A stretch of DNA of 64,000 nt from Cupriavidus numazuensis. Its GTDB lineage: Bacteria; Pseudomonadota; Gammaproteobacteria; Burkholderiales; Burkholderiaceae. The position numbers and the translations under genes were made by a program. The notes beneath the pieces were generated by a model. The model was not told the origin of the DNA, did not search any database, and was given only the letters and a program-made list of their open reading frames with translations. The stretch lies in assembly GCF_905397435.1 (NCBI RefSeq), contig NZ_CAJPVI010000012.1, positions 1-64,000 of the forward strand, written 5' to 3'. Of this stretch, positions 56,271-64,000 are shown in pieces. How positions within the stretch are numbered: position 1 is the first letter of the stretch; the number at the start of each line of letters is the position of its first letter.

Positions 56271-56330
56271 GCAACTGTGCAGGATTGCTGCGCTGCCGGA
56301 ATGCGCGCATCTGTCATACTTGAGCCTGTT

Positions 56331-57011
56331 ATGCGCCCCGCCTTTGATCCCGAATCCCTTCCGGTCATCGATACCGACACGCAGCGCCCGGCCCTGAGCG
56401 CGCCGCGTCTGCAGTCGGAATTTATCCGCCACCGGCTGCAGCTGCCGCCCGCCTGGGCACCCGAACTCACCGATGAATCGCGCGTCTACGACCGCAGCCG
56501 CGGCTTGCGCGATGCCGCGGTGCTGGTGCCGATCGTCGAGCGCCGCGATGGCCTGACCGTGCTGCTCACCGAGCGCAATGCCAACCTGAGCGCGCACGCG
56601 GGTCAGATCAGCTTTCCCGGCGGTCGACAGGAAAGCTATGACATCAACCGTATCGATACGGCCTTGCGGGAAACCGAGGAGGAGGTCGGCCTGGTGCGGG
56701 ACTACGTGGAAGTGCTGGGCGCGTTGCCGGACTACATCACCGGCACCGGCTTTCATGTCAGTCCGGTAGTAGGACTCGTCCGCGACGGCTTCACGCTGCA
56801 GCCAGATGCTTCAGAGGTGGCCGACGTCTTCGAAGTGCCGCTGGCCTTCCTGATGGATCCTTCGCACCATGAACGCAGGCTGTTCCGCTGGGTCGATGGT
56901 GAACGGATGTTTTATGCGATGCCGTACCCGCGCGAAGACGGTGGACACCGCTTTATCTGGGGTGCGACGGCGGGTATGCTGCGCAACCTCTACCACCTGC
57001 TCGCCGCCTGA
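56331..57011 (+). CDS. Nudix hydrolase, CoA pyrophosphatase-like, 226 aa
   Basis: Cytoplasmic Nudix enzyme of the NudL/CoA diphosphatase group. The Nudix box is intact: GGRQESYDINRIDTALRETE then EEVGL near residue 100. The upstream family signature ISFPG (in HAGQISFPGG) and the following region ALPDYITGTGFHVSPVVG also fit CoA pyrophosphatases. Start ATG 56331 gives MRPAFDPESLPVID. Convergent with trhO (gap 11 bp). Confidence 0.9.
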   Translation: MRPAFDPESLPVIDTDTQRPALSAPRLQSEFIRHRLQLPPAWAPELTDESRVYDRSRGLRDAAVLVPIVERRDGLTVLLTERNANLSAHAGQISFPGGRQESYDINRIDTALRETEEEVGLVRDYVEVLGALPDYITGTGFHVSPVVGLVRDGFTLQPDASEVADVFEVPLAFLMDPSHHERRLFRWVDGERMFYAMPYPREDGGHRFIWGATAGMLRNLYHLLAA

Positions 57012-57022
57012 TCCTCAGTGGA

Positions 57023-57871
57023 TCAGGCCGCTGCCTGATCGTGCCGCCCGACGCAATGCGGGCAGCTCTTGCCGACCACGTACTGCGGGCTTTGCTGTTC
57101 CTCGGGCGTCACGACTGCGCGGCAGGCGAAGCACTGCTTCGGACCAGCGGGTTCCAGGTTCGGATTGAGTGCCGTGCGATAGTCGAAAACGAAGCAATCG
57201 CCGCGGTAATGATCGCCGCCGACTTCCTCGAAATACTTGAGAATGCCGCCTTCGAGCTGGTAGACGTGGCCGATGCCGACTTCCTGCATGTGGATCGCGG
57301 CCTTCTCGCAGCGGATGCCGCCGGTGCAGAACGACACGACGGTCTTGCCCTCGAATTCCGCCTTGCGGGCTTCGATCACGTCGGGGAATTCGCTGAACTT
57401 GGTGAGGTTGTACTCGACCACGTTATCGAACGTCCCGACCGCCACTTCGAAATCGTTGCGCGTATCGAGCATCACCACCGGGCGGCCTTCATCATCGTGG
57501 CCCTGGTCGAGCCAGCGCTTGAGGTCGACCGGCCGCACCGACGGCGCACGCCCTTCCTCGGGGCGAATCAGCGGGCGCTTCATCGTGATGATTTCCTTCT
57601 TTGCGCGGACCAGCATGCGCTTGAAGGGCTGGTTGTCCGACAGGCTTTCCTTGGGGGCGATATCCGCAAAGCGGGCGTCGGCATGCAGCCAGGCCATGAA
57701 CCCGTCGATCGCTTCGCGCGGGCCGGCCAGGAACATGTTGATGCCCTCCGGCGCGAGCAGGATGGTGCCCTTCAGGTCGAGATCGTCGCAGCGCGAGCGC
57801 ATTTCCGGACGCAAGGTCTCGATGTCGTCGAGCGAGACGAACTTGTAAGCGGAGATGTTGACGATCTGCAT
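57023..57871 (-). CDS. trhO: tRNA uridine(34) hydroxylase TrhO (YceA, rhodanese family), 282 aa
   Basis: Oxygen-dependent hydroxylation of wobble uridine 34. The N-terminal part has [20 protein letters not shown], the central rhodanese domain holds the active-site loop [14 protein letters not shown] near residue 185, and [20 protein letters not shown] precedes it. The C-terminus has two Cys pairs, CFAC and CPHC, which look zinc-binding. ATG 57871 is chosen; upstream in-frame codons run into the dnaE promoter region. Divergent from dnaE. Confidence 0.92.
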   Translation of the reverse strand: MQIVNISAYKFVSLDDIETLRPEMRSRCDDLDLKGTILLAPEGINMFLAGPREAIDGFMAWLHADARFADIAPKESLSDNQPFKRMLVRAKKEIITMKRPLIRPEEGRAPSVRPVDLKRWLDQGHDDEGRPVVMLDTRNDFEVAVGTFDNVVEYNLTKFSEFPDVIEARKAEFEGKTVVSFCTGGIRCEKAAIHMQEVGIGHVYQLEGGILKYFEEVGGDHYRGDCFVFDYRTALNPNLEPAGPKQCFACRAVVTPEEQQSPQYVVGKSCPHCVGRHDQAAA

Positions 57872-58042
57872 GGGAAGGGCCGCGCTGCCGGCACGCGCGA
57901 AGGCGCGTGATAACTGCCTGATTGGAAAGGCGAAATTATAGCGCGTCGGGATGCTGCTGGCCGGCATTTCCCACCGCGCTCGTCAGCTATCGCGGTGCGT
58001 CCGCGATGTGCGATAACCGGGCCGCCACCATGCCGAGCCGCT

Positions 58043-58048
58043 ACAATG
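58043..58048 (+). promoter_or_regulatory. Possible -10 element (TACAAT) overlapping the dnaE start
   Basis: TACAAT ends 6 bp before ATG 58055. If used, transcription starts at or next to the start codon, giving a leaderless mRNA. Confidence 0.4.
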
Positions 58049-58054
58049 TCGCCC

Positions 58055-61000
58055 ATGTCTGCCCCCCGTTTCGTACACCTCCGCGTCCATTCCGAGTATT
58101 CCGTCGTCGACGGCATTGTCCGCCTGGATGATGCCGTCAAGGCTGCGGCGTCTGACGGCATGGGCGCTCTCGCACTGACCGACCTCGCCAACGCCTTCGG
58201 CCTGATCCGCTTCTACAAGGAAGCGCGGGGCGGCGGCGTCAAGCCCGTGGTCGGCGCCGACGTCTGGCTCGCCAACGAAGACGACCGCGACAAGCCCACG
58301 CGGCTGTTGCTGCTCGTGCAGGACCGCGTCGGCTACCTGAACTTGTGCACGCTGCTGTCGCGCGCATGGCTGACGAACCAGCACCGCGGCCGTGCCGAAA
58401 TTGAGCCTGGCTGGCTCCAGGAGCCCGGCGAGGGCGGTGCGCCGCTGGCTACCGGACTCATCGCGCTGTCGGGTGCGATGGGCGGCGATGTCGGCATGGC
58501 ACTCGCCAACGGCAACGTCGACGCGGCCCGCCGCGCCGCCGCGCACTGGGCGGCCGTGTTCCCGCAGCGCTTCTACATCGAACTGCAGCGTGCCGGACAC
58601 CCCGGCACGGACGCCTATGTGCAACAGGCCGTGCACCTGGCGGCCGAGATGCAGCTGCCGGTGGTGGCCACGCACCCGGTGCAATTCATGACACCGGATG
58701 ACTTCACCGCGCACGAGGCGCGCGTCTGCATCGCCGAAGGCGAACTGCTTGCCAACCCGCGCCGCACGCGCCGCTTCACCACGGACCAGTACTTCAAGAC
58801 GCAGGACGAGATGTGCGCGCTGTTCGCCGACATCCCGTCCGCGCTGCAGAACGCCGTCGAAATCGCGCGCCGCTGCAACCTGACGCTGGAACTCGGCAAG
58901 CCGCGCCTGCCGCTGTTCCCAACGCCCGATGGCATGTCGCTCGACGACTACCTGGTCTTCATGGCCAAGGACGGCCTCGAGAAACGCATGGTGGTGCTGT
59001 TCCCCAACGAGGCGGAGCGCGAGGCGAAGCGGCCCGAATATTACGCACGGCTGGAGTTCGAGACCGGCACCATCATCAAGATGGGCTTCCCGGGCTATTT
59101 CCTGATCGTGGCGGACTTTATCAACTGGGCCAAGAACAACGGCGTGCCGGTCGGCCCGGGCCGGGGTTCGGGCGCCGGTTCGCTGGTGGCCTATGCGCTC
59201 GGCATTACCGATCTCGATCCGCTCAAGTACGCGCTGCTGTTCGAGCGTTTCCTGAATCCGGAACGGGTATCGATGCCTGACTTCGATATCGACTTCTGCC
59301 AGCACGGCCGCGATCGCGTGATCACGTACGTGAAAGAGAAATACGGCAAGGACGCGGTATCGCAGATCGCCACGTTCGGCACCATGGCGGCCAAGGCCGC
59401 GGTGCGCGACGTGGGCCGCGTACTGGATCTCGGCTACGGCTTCGTCGATGGCATCGCCAAGCTGATCCCGTTCAAGCCCGGCAAGCTCGTCACAATCGAA
59501 GAGGCCAAGAAGGAAGAGCCGCTGCTGACCGAGCGCGAGAACAACGAGGAAGAAGTACGCCAGCTGCTGGAGCTGGCGCAGCGCGTCGAAGGCATGACCC
59601 GCAACGTCGGCATGCACGCCGGCGGCGTGCTGATCGCGCCGGGACGCCTGACCGATTTCTGTCCGCTCTATACGCAGGGTGGCCAGAACGACGGCATGAG
59701 CGGCGTCGTCAGCCAGTACGACAAGGACGACGTAGAGGCCGCCGGCCTGGTCAAGTTCGACTTCTTGGGCCTGACCACGCTGACCATCCTCGACTGGGCC
59801 GAGCGCTATATCCGCCGCCTGGACCCGAGCAAGGCCGACTGGAATTGCAGCCATATCCCGCTGGCCGACGGCCCTGCGTTCGACATCCTCAAGACGGCCA
59901 ACACCGTCGCCGTGTTCCAGCTGGAAAGCCGCGGCATGCAGGGCATGCTCAAGGACGCGAAGCCTGACCGCTTCGAGGACATCATCGCGCTGGTGGCGTT
60001 GTATCGCCCGGGCCCGATGGACCTGATCCCGAGCTTCTGCGCGCGCAAGCACGGCCGCGAGAAGGTGGAGTATCCCGATCCGCGCGTCGAACCTGTCCTG
60101 AAAGAGACCTACGGCATCATGGTCTACCAGGAGCAGGTGATGCAGATGGCGCAGATCATCGGCGGCTACTCGCTCGGTGGCGCCGACCTGTTGCGTCGTG
60201 CCATGGGCAAGAAGAAGCCCGAGGAGATGGCGCAGCACCGCGTGATGTTCCGCGAAGGCGCCGACAAGAACGGGCTCAACGCCGAGCAGGCCGACGATAT
60301 CTTCGACCTGATGGAGAAGTTCGCGGGCTACGGCTTCAACAAGTCGCACGCGGCCGCGTATGCGCTGCTCGCGTATTACACGGCGTGGCTCAAGGCCCAC
60401 CACCCGGCCGAATTCATGGCAGCCAACATGTCGCTGGCCATGGACGACACCGACAAGGTCAAGATCCTCTACGAGGACTGCAAGCTCAACAAGATCGCGG
60501 TGCTGCCGCCGGACGTCAACGCGAGCGAATACCGCTTTGCACCGACCGATGCGAAGACCATCCGCTACGGTCTGGGCGGCATCAAGGGCTCGGGGCAGGG
60601 CGCTATCGAAGACATCCTGCGGGCGCGCGAAGAACGGCCGTTCAAGGATCTGTTCGATTTCTGCGAGCGCGTCGATCGCCGCCAGGTGAACCGCCGCACG
60701 ATCGAGGCACTGATCCGCGCCGGCGCGTTCGACAGCCTGAACAACAACCGCGCGCAGTTGCTGGCTTCGGTGTCGATCGCCATGGAAGCGGCGGACCAGA
60801 AGGCCGAGTCGGCCAACCAGGTGTCGTTGTTCGATTTGATGGACGACGCTGGCGAGGCACATCGCCCCGAACTGATCGACGAACCGGCCTGGACGCCCAA
60901 GCGCACGCTGCAGGAAGAAAAGCAGGCGCTGGGTTACTACTTCTCCGGCCACCTGTTCGATGCGTGCCGGGATGAGGTACGCCGCTTCGTGAAAAGCACG

Positions 61001-61573
61001 CTGGGCGGGCTCGAGAAGGAAGTGCAGGGCAATGGCGGCGGCTTCGGCCGCGACGTGCGCGGCAAGACCATCGCTGGCGTGATCGCCGGCGTGCGCACGC
61101 AGATGACGCAGCGCGGCAAGATGATCATCGTGCAGCTCGACGATGGCACCGGCCTGGTGGAGATGACCGTCTTCAACGAACTCTTCGACGCCAACCGGCA
61201 CATGTTCCGCGAGGACGAGCTGCTGATCGCGACCGGCAACGCGCGCCATGACACCTTCACCGGCGGCGTGCGCTTCACGGCGGAGTCCGTGATGGATCTG
61301 GCCATGGCGCGCAGCGCCTATGCCAGCGCGCTGAGCATTGCGCTGGCGCCCGAAGATTCGACCATGGAACGCCTGCGCACCGTGCTTACGCAGTACCGTG
61401 CCAAGCCGCGCGACGCAGGTCCGGCAGGCCTTGGCCTGCTGGTGCGCTACCGCAACCCGAGCGCCGCGTGCGAGATCCATCTCGGCCCGAGCTGGCGCGT
61501 GGAGCCGGACGAAGCGCTGCTCGGTGAACTGCGGCAGTGGCTCGGCAACGACGCCGTCGAGCTGATGTACTGA
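58055..61573 (+). CDS. dnaE: DNA polymerase III subunit alpha, 1172 aa
   Basis: Catalytic subunit of the replicative polymerase. The N-terminal PHP domain begins FVHLRVHSEYSVVDGIVRLD. The polymerase active site has PDFDIDFCQHGRDRVITYV near residue 410 with the two catalytic Asp, followed by the palm/finger KFDFLGLTTLTILD region, GRGSGAGSLVAYALGITDLD (about 370) and an OB domain (IAGVIAGVRTQMTQRGKMII) at about 1010. ATG 58055 (MSAPRFVHLRV) is preferred over ATG 58046 because 58043-58048 looks like a -10 element. The full length is typical for betaproteobacteria. Confidence 0.96.
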   Translation: MSAPRFVHLRVHSEYSVVDGIVRLDDAVKAAASDGMGALALTDLANAFGLIRFYKEARGGGVKPVVGADVWLANEDDRDKPTRLLLLVQDRVGYLNLCTLLSRAWLTNQHRGRAEIEPGWLQEPGEGGAPLATGLIALSGAMGGDVGMALANGNVDAARRAAAHWAAVFPQRFYIELQRAGHPGTDAYVQQAVHLAAEMQLPVVATHPVQFMTPDDFTAHEARVCIAEGELLANPRRTRRFTTDQYFKTQDEMCALFADIPSALQNAVEIARRCNLTLELGKPRLPLFPTPDGMSLDDYLVFMAKDGLEKRMVVLFPNEAEREAKRPEYYARLEFETGTIIKMGFPGYFLIVADFINWAKNNGVPVGPGRGSGAGSLVAYALGITDLDPLKYALLFERFLNPERVSMPDFDIDFCQHGRDRVITYVKEKYGKDAVSQIATFGTMAAKAAVRDVGRVLDLGYGFVDGIAKLIPFKPGKLVTIEEAKKEEPLLTERENNEEEVRQLLELAQRVEGMTRNVGMHAGGVLIAPGRLTDFCPLYTQGGQNDGMSGVVSQYDKDDVEAAGLVKFDFLGLTTLTILDWAERYIRRLDPSKADWNCSHIPLADGPAFDILKTANTVAVFQLESRGMQGMLKDAKPDRFEDIIALVALYRPGPMDLIPSFCARKHGREKVEYPDPRVEPVLKETYGIMVYQEQVMQMAQIIGGYSLGGADLLRRAMGKKKPEEMAQHRVMFREGADKNGLNAEQADDIFDLMEKFAGYGFNKSHAAAYALLAYYTAWLKAHHPAEFMAANMSLAMDDTDKVKILYEDCKLNKIAVLPPDVNASEYRFAPTDAKTIRYGLGGIKGSGQGAIEDILRAREERPFKDLFDFCERVDRRQVNRRTIEALIRAGAFDSLNNNRAQLLASVSIAMEAADQKAESANQVSLFDLMDDAGEAHRPELIDEPAWTPKRTLQEEKQALGYYFSGHLFDACRDEVRRFVKSTLGGLEKEVQGNGGGFGRDVRGKTIAGVIAGVRTQMTQRGKMIIVQLDDGTGLVEMTVFNELFDANRHMFREDELLIATGNARHDTFTGGVRFTAESVMDLAMARSAYASALSIALAPEDSTMERLRTVLTQYRAKPRDAGPAGLGLLVRYRNPSAACEIHLGPSWRVEPDEALLGELRQWLGNDAVELMY

Positions 61574-61664
61574 GGCCGGACGTGGCGCCAACGTACGGCG
61601 CCACAGTGCTTTCCACGCATGCCGGCACGCCTGCCGTGCCGGGGAATGCGGTGGCGAATGCGGT

Positions 61665-61670
61665 TACAAT
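61665..61670 (+). promoter_or_regulatory. Possible -10 element (TACAAT) of msbA
   Basis: TTACAAT 127 bp before the proposed msbA GTG start and 92 bp after dnaE. Confidence 0.4.
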
Positions 61671-61797
61671 GGCTGCGTTTTTTGCGCCCCATTGTGGCGC
61701 TTTCGCCATGCCGGACAGCATATTCCGGTGATCCTTTGGCGATCTCCGTGCCACCCGCCCCCGGGTGCGCGTCGCATCTTTCACATTAAGGGCGGTA

Positions 61798-63570
61798 GTG
61801 AGTAATCCAGCTAAGTCCGAACAATCGGCCGGACACGACGTTAAGGTAGGCAAGCGCCTGATGGGCTATCTGCGGCCCGAGCTGCGCATCTTCATTGCCG
61901 CCATCCTGACCATGGCAGTGGTTGCGGCCAGCGAGGGCGTGATCCCGAAGGTCGTTAACGACCTGCTCGACAAGGGCTTTGGCGGCGAGTACGCCGGCAA
62001 GCTCTGGCATGTGCCGGCGATCCTCACCGGCGTGGCGCTGATCCGCGGCGTGGCCCAGTTCGCGTCCGGCTACCTGCTCAGCCTGATCTCGAACCGCGTG
62101 CTGCTGAAGATGCGCATGCAGATGTTCGAACGCATGCTGCACGCGCCGGCTCACTTTTATCACCGCAATACTGCGGCGTCGCTGATCAACGCGGTCATCT
62201 TCGAAGTCAACCAGGTGCTGTCGATCCTGACGAGCGTGTTCATCACGCTGGTGCGGGACTCGCTGACCGTGGTCGCGCTGCTGATCTACCTGTTCTACAC
62301 GAACTGGCGCCTGACGCTGATCGTGTCGGTGATCCTGCCCGTGATCGGCTACCTGATGTCGAAGATCAACCGGCGCCTGCGCCGCCTCAACCGCGATCAC
62401 CAGACGCTGACCAACAGCGCCGCGTACGTGGTCGAAGAGGCAGCCGGTGGCTTCAAGGTCGTGAAGCTGCACGGCGGCGAGGCTTACGAGATGAACCGCT
62501 TCCGCAACATGGCGGAGCGGCTCAAGAACTACTCGATGCGCATGGCCGTCGCCGGTGGCCTGAACCAGCCCGTGACGGCATTCCTGGCCGCGCTTGCGCT
62601 GTCGGTCATCATCACCATCGCTATGATCCAGGCGCAGGGCAACCAGACCACGATCGGTGGCTTCACCGGTTTCGTGATGGCCATGCTGCTGCTGATCTCG
62701 CCGCTCAAGCACCTGACCGACATCAACCAGCCGCTCACGCGCGGCCTGACTGCGGCCGAGCTGATCTTCCGGCTGATCGACGAGCCGGTCGAGCCGCAGG
62801 ACGGTGGCGTGCGCATCGAACGTGCCAAGGGCGATCTCGTGTTCGAAGGCGTGGGCTTCCGCTACGGCGAAGGCACTCGGCCGGCGCTGGAAGGCATCGA
62901 TATCCGCGTACCCGCCGGCGAGGTGGTGGCGCTGGTCGGTCCGTCGGGCAGCGGCAAGACCACGCTGGTCAACCTGGTGCCGCGCTTCTTCGATCCGACC
63001 GATGGCCGCATCCTGCTCGATGGCCATGCCATTGGCGATATCGCGCTGCGCGAACTGCGCAACCAGATCGCCTTCGTGAGCCAGGACGTGGTGCTGTTCA
63101 ACGACACCGTTGCCGCCAACGTGGCCTACGGCGCCCGTTCGGAAGACGAGATCGACATGGCTCGCGTGGAACGTGCGCTGCAGGCCGCCTATCTGACCGA
63201 TGTCGTGAAGAACCTGCCCGAAGGCGTCAACACGAATATCGGCGATAACGGCATGAAGCTTTCCGGCGGCCAGCGCCAGCGTCTGGCGATTGCGCGCGCG
63301 ATCTACAAGGACGCACCGATCCTGATCCTGGACGAGGCGACTTCGGCGCTCGATTCGGAATCCGAACGCCAGGTGCAGGCCGCGCTCGAAGCACTGATGG
63401 TTGGCCGCACGACGCTGGTGATCGCGCACCGCCTGTCGACGATCGAGAACGCCGACCGTATCGTCGTACTCGACCATGGCCGCGTGGCCGAGCATGGCAC
63501 CCACGAGGAACTGCTGGCTGCCAACGGCCTTTACGCGGGCCTGCACCGGATCCAGTTCGCCACGCACTGA
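61798..63570 (+). CDS. msbA: Lipid A/LPS flippase MsbA, 590 aa
   Basis: Homodimeric ABC exporter flipping lipid A-core across the inner membrane. Six transmembrane helices lie in about residues 20-310, and the ATPase domain has Walker [15 protein letters not shown] near 382, signature [15 protein letters not shown], Walker [15 protein letters not shown] and the H-loop [13 protein letters not shown] 61798 (MSNPAKSEQ) after AAGGGCGG is chosen; GTG 61765 upstream is possible. No lpxK or kdsB gene follows, unlike many gammaproteobacteria. LapAB, rfaE1/rfaD and this gene together give the window an LPS theme. Confidence 0.95.
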   Translation: MSNPAKSEQSAGHDVKVGKRLMGYLRPELRIFIAAILTMAVVAASEGVIPKVVNDLLDKGFGGEYAGKLWHVPAILTGVALIRGVAQFASGYLLSLISNRVLLKMRMQMFERMLHAPAHFYHRNTAASLINAVIFEVNQVLSILTSVFITLVRDSLTVVALLIYLFYTNWRLTLIVSVILPVIGYLMSKINRRLRRLNRDHQTLTNSAAYVVEEAAGGFKVVKLHGGEAYEMNRFRNMAERLKNYSMRMAVAGGLNQPVTAFLAALALSVIITIAMIQAQGNQTTIGGFTGFVMAMLLLISPLKHLTDINQPLTRGLTAAELIFRLIDEPVEPQDGGVRIERAKGDLVFEGVGFRYGEGTRPALEGIDIRVPAGEVVALVGPSGSGKTTLVNLVPRFFDPTDGRILLDGHAIGDIALRELRNQIAFVSQDVVLFNDTVAANVAYGARSEDEIDMARVERALQAAYLTDVVKNLPEGVNTNIGDNGMKLSGGQRQRLAIARAIYKDAPILILDEATSALDSESERQVQAALEALMVGRTTLVIAHRLSTIENADRIVVLDHGRVAEHGTHEELLAANGLYAGLHRIQFATH

Positions 63571-63612
63571 TTCCCTGCCGGGCGGCTGCCGGCTCGCGGG
63601 TTGCGCCTTCGT

Positions 63613-63618
63613 TACAAT
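63613..63618 (+). promoter_or_regulatory. Possible -10 element (TACAAT) upstream of the peroxidase-related gene
   Basis: TTACAAT 32 bp before ATG 63651. No good -35. Confidence 0.4.
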
Positions 63619-63650
63619 GAGGCGACAACAACGACGTGAGTGAGACAGCC

Positions 63651-64000
63651 ATGACCAGCCCGGCCCATCCCATCAGCCGTTACCCCGTTCCCGAACTGGC
63701 GGCGCTGCCCGACGACATCCGGCAGCGCATCCTGGAAGTCCAGGACAAGGCCGGCTTCGCGCCCAACGTCTTCCTGACGCTGGCGCATCGTCCCGACGAG
63801 TTTCGTGCGTTCTTTGCGTATCACGACGCGCTGATGCTCAAGGACGGTGGTCTGACCAAGGGCGAGCGCGAGATGATCGTGGTCGCCACGTCGGCGGCCA
63901 ACCAGTGCCTGTATTGCGTGGTCGCGCATGGCGCGATCCTGCGTATCTACGAAAAGAAGCCCCTGGTCGCTGACCAGGTCGCGGTGAATTACCTCAAAGC
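63651..64000 (+). CDS. Peroxidase-related AhpD-like protein, N-terminal part (cut by window end)
   Basis: Begins MTSPAHPISRYPVPELAALP and is open to the right edge (116 codons). It contains the CxxC core of alkylhydroperoxidase-like proteins in NQCLYCVVAHGAILR near residue 88, and TKGEREMIVVATSAAN before it, as in the carboxymuconolactone decarboxylase / AhpD family. It matches the 'uncharacterised peroxidase-related enzyme' group (about 190 aa). The substrate is unknown; a redox role for the two cysteines is likely by family. Confidence 0.85.
   Translation, partial: MTSPAHPISRYPVPELAALPDDIRQRILEVQDKAGFAPNVFLTLAHRPDEFRAFFAYHDALMLKDGGLTKGEREMIVVATSAANQCLYCVVAHGAILRIYEKKPLVADQVAVNYLK

Noticed and set aside
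57983..61591. A minus-strand open frame of about 1,200 codons opposite dnaE
   Set aside because: Shadow of dnaE, with no family resemblance.
61786..63567. A minus-strand open frame opposite msbA
   Set aside because: Shadow of msbA; His/Gln/Asp-rich translation typical of antisense frames here.
1..64000. CRISPR arrays, phage or defence islands
   Set aside because: No spaced direct repeats, integrases, or defence-type genes were seen; the window is housekeeping apart from one IS end.

Overview
This is a GC-rich, densely coding chromosomal window from a betaproteobacterium of the Burkholderiaceae, most likely Cupriavidus or a close Ralstonia relative. That call rests on gene order, on the tmRNA tag ANDERYALAA, on tandem cyanophycin synthetase genes with their partner ABC transporter, and on protein features recognised by eye. 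No database search was run. Apart from an IS110-family transposase cut by the left edge, almost everything is core-genome housekeeping.

Layout. 1-730: IS110-family end. 0.96-9.2 kb: cyanophycin module, two leftward synthetases (cphA', cphA) diverging from an ABC exporter fused to a zinc ribbon plus a DUF1854 protein. 9.3-12.4 kb: small acidic protein, tmRNA (ssrA), gph-ubiG, ompA, all leftward. 12.9-27.2 kb: gyrA, a DUF2059 protein, then the amino-acid/translation supraoperon serC-pheA-hisC-tyrA-aroA-cmk-rpsA-ihfB-lapA-lapB, interrupted only by a convergent DUF2061 gene with a Fur-box-like promoter. 27.2-33.7 kb: envelope sugar genes ugd, rfaE1 and rfaD, then comEA, a RutG-like permease and cysM. 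33.7-36.9 kb: leftward cluster of three LPS-type glycosyltransferases. 37-40 kb: mltB, an HDAC-like amidohydrolase and an ECHDC3-like crotonase. 40.2-42.8 kb: metNIQ methionine importer. 43-46.6 kb: etfBA and an acyl-CoA dehydrogenase. 46.7-53.8 kb: dadA with a divergent Lrp regulator, a PA0069-type radical SAM protein, LysR, TM2, a small secreted protein and a sorbosone-dehydrogenase-like protein. 53.9-56.2 kb: rpsP-rimM-trmD-rplS. 56.3-64 kb: Nudix, trhO, dnaE, msbA and a peroxidase-related protein cut by the right edge.

How the genes work together. The cyanophycin synthetases make the Asp/Arg storage polymer, and the divergent ABC/DUF1854 pair is a conserved companion of unknown substrate; this is the least understood system here. 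LapA/LapB, Ugd, RfaE1, RfaD, the glycosyltransferases and MsbA all serve LPS assembly. EtfAB accepts electrons from the adjacent acyl-CoA dehydrogenase. Several non-coding signals deserve attention: terminator-like hairpins before metN and serC and between rpsP and rimM, an orphan hairpin before gyrA, a Fur-like box, a palindrome before etfB, and repeated TACAAT -10 elements, one of which suggests a leaderless dnaE mRNA. No rRNA, ordinary tRNA, CRISPR array, prophage or defence island was found.
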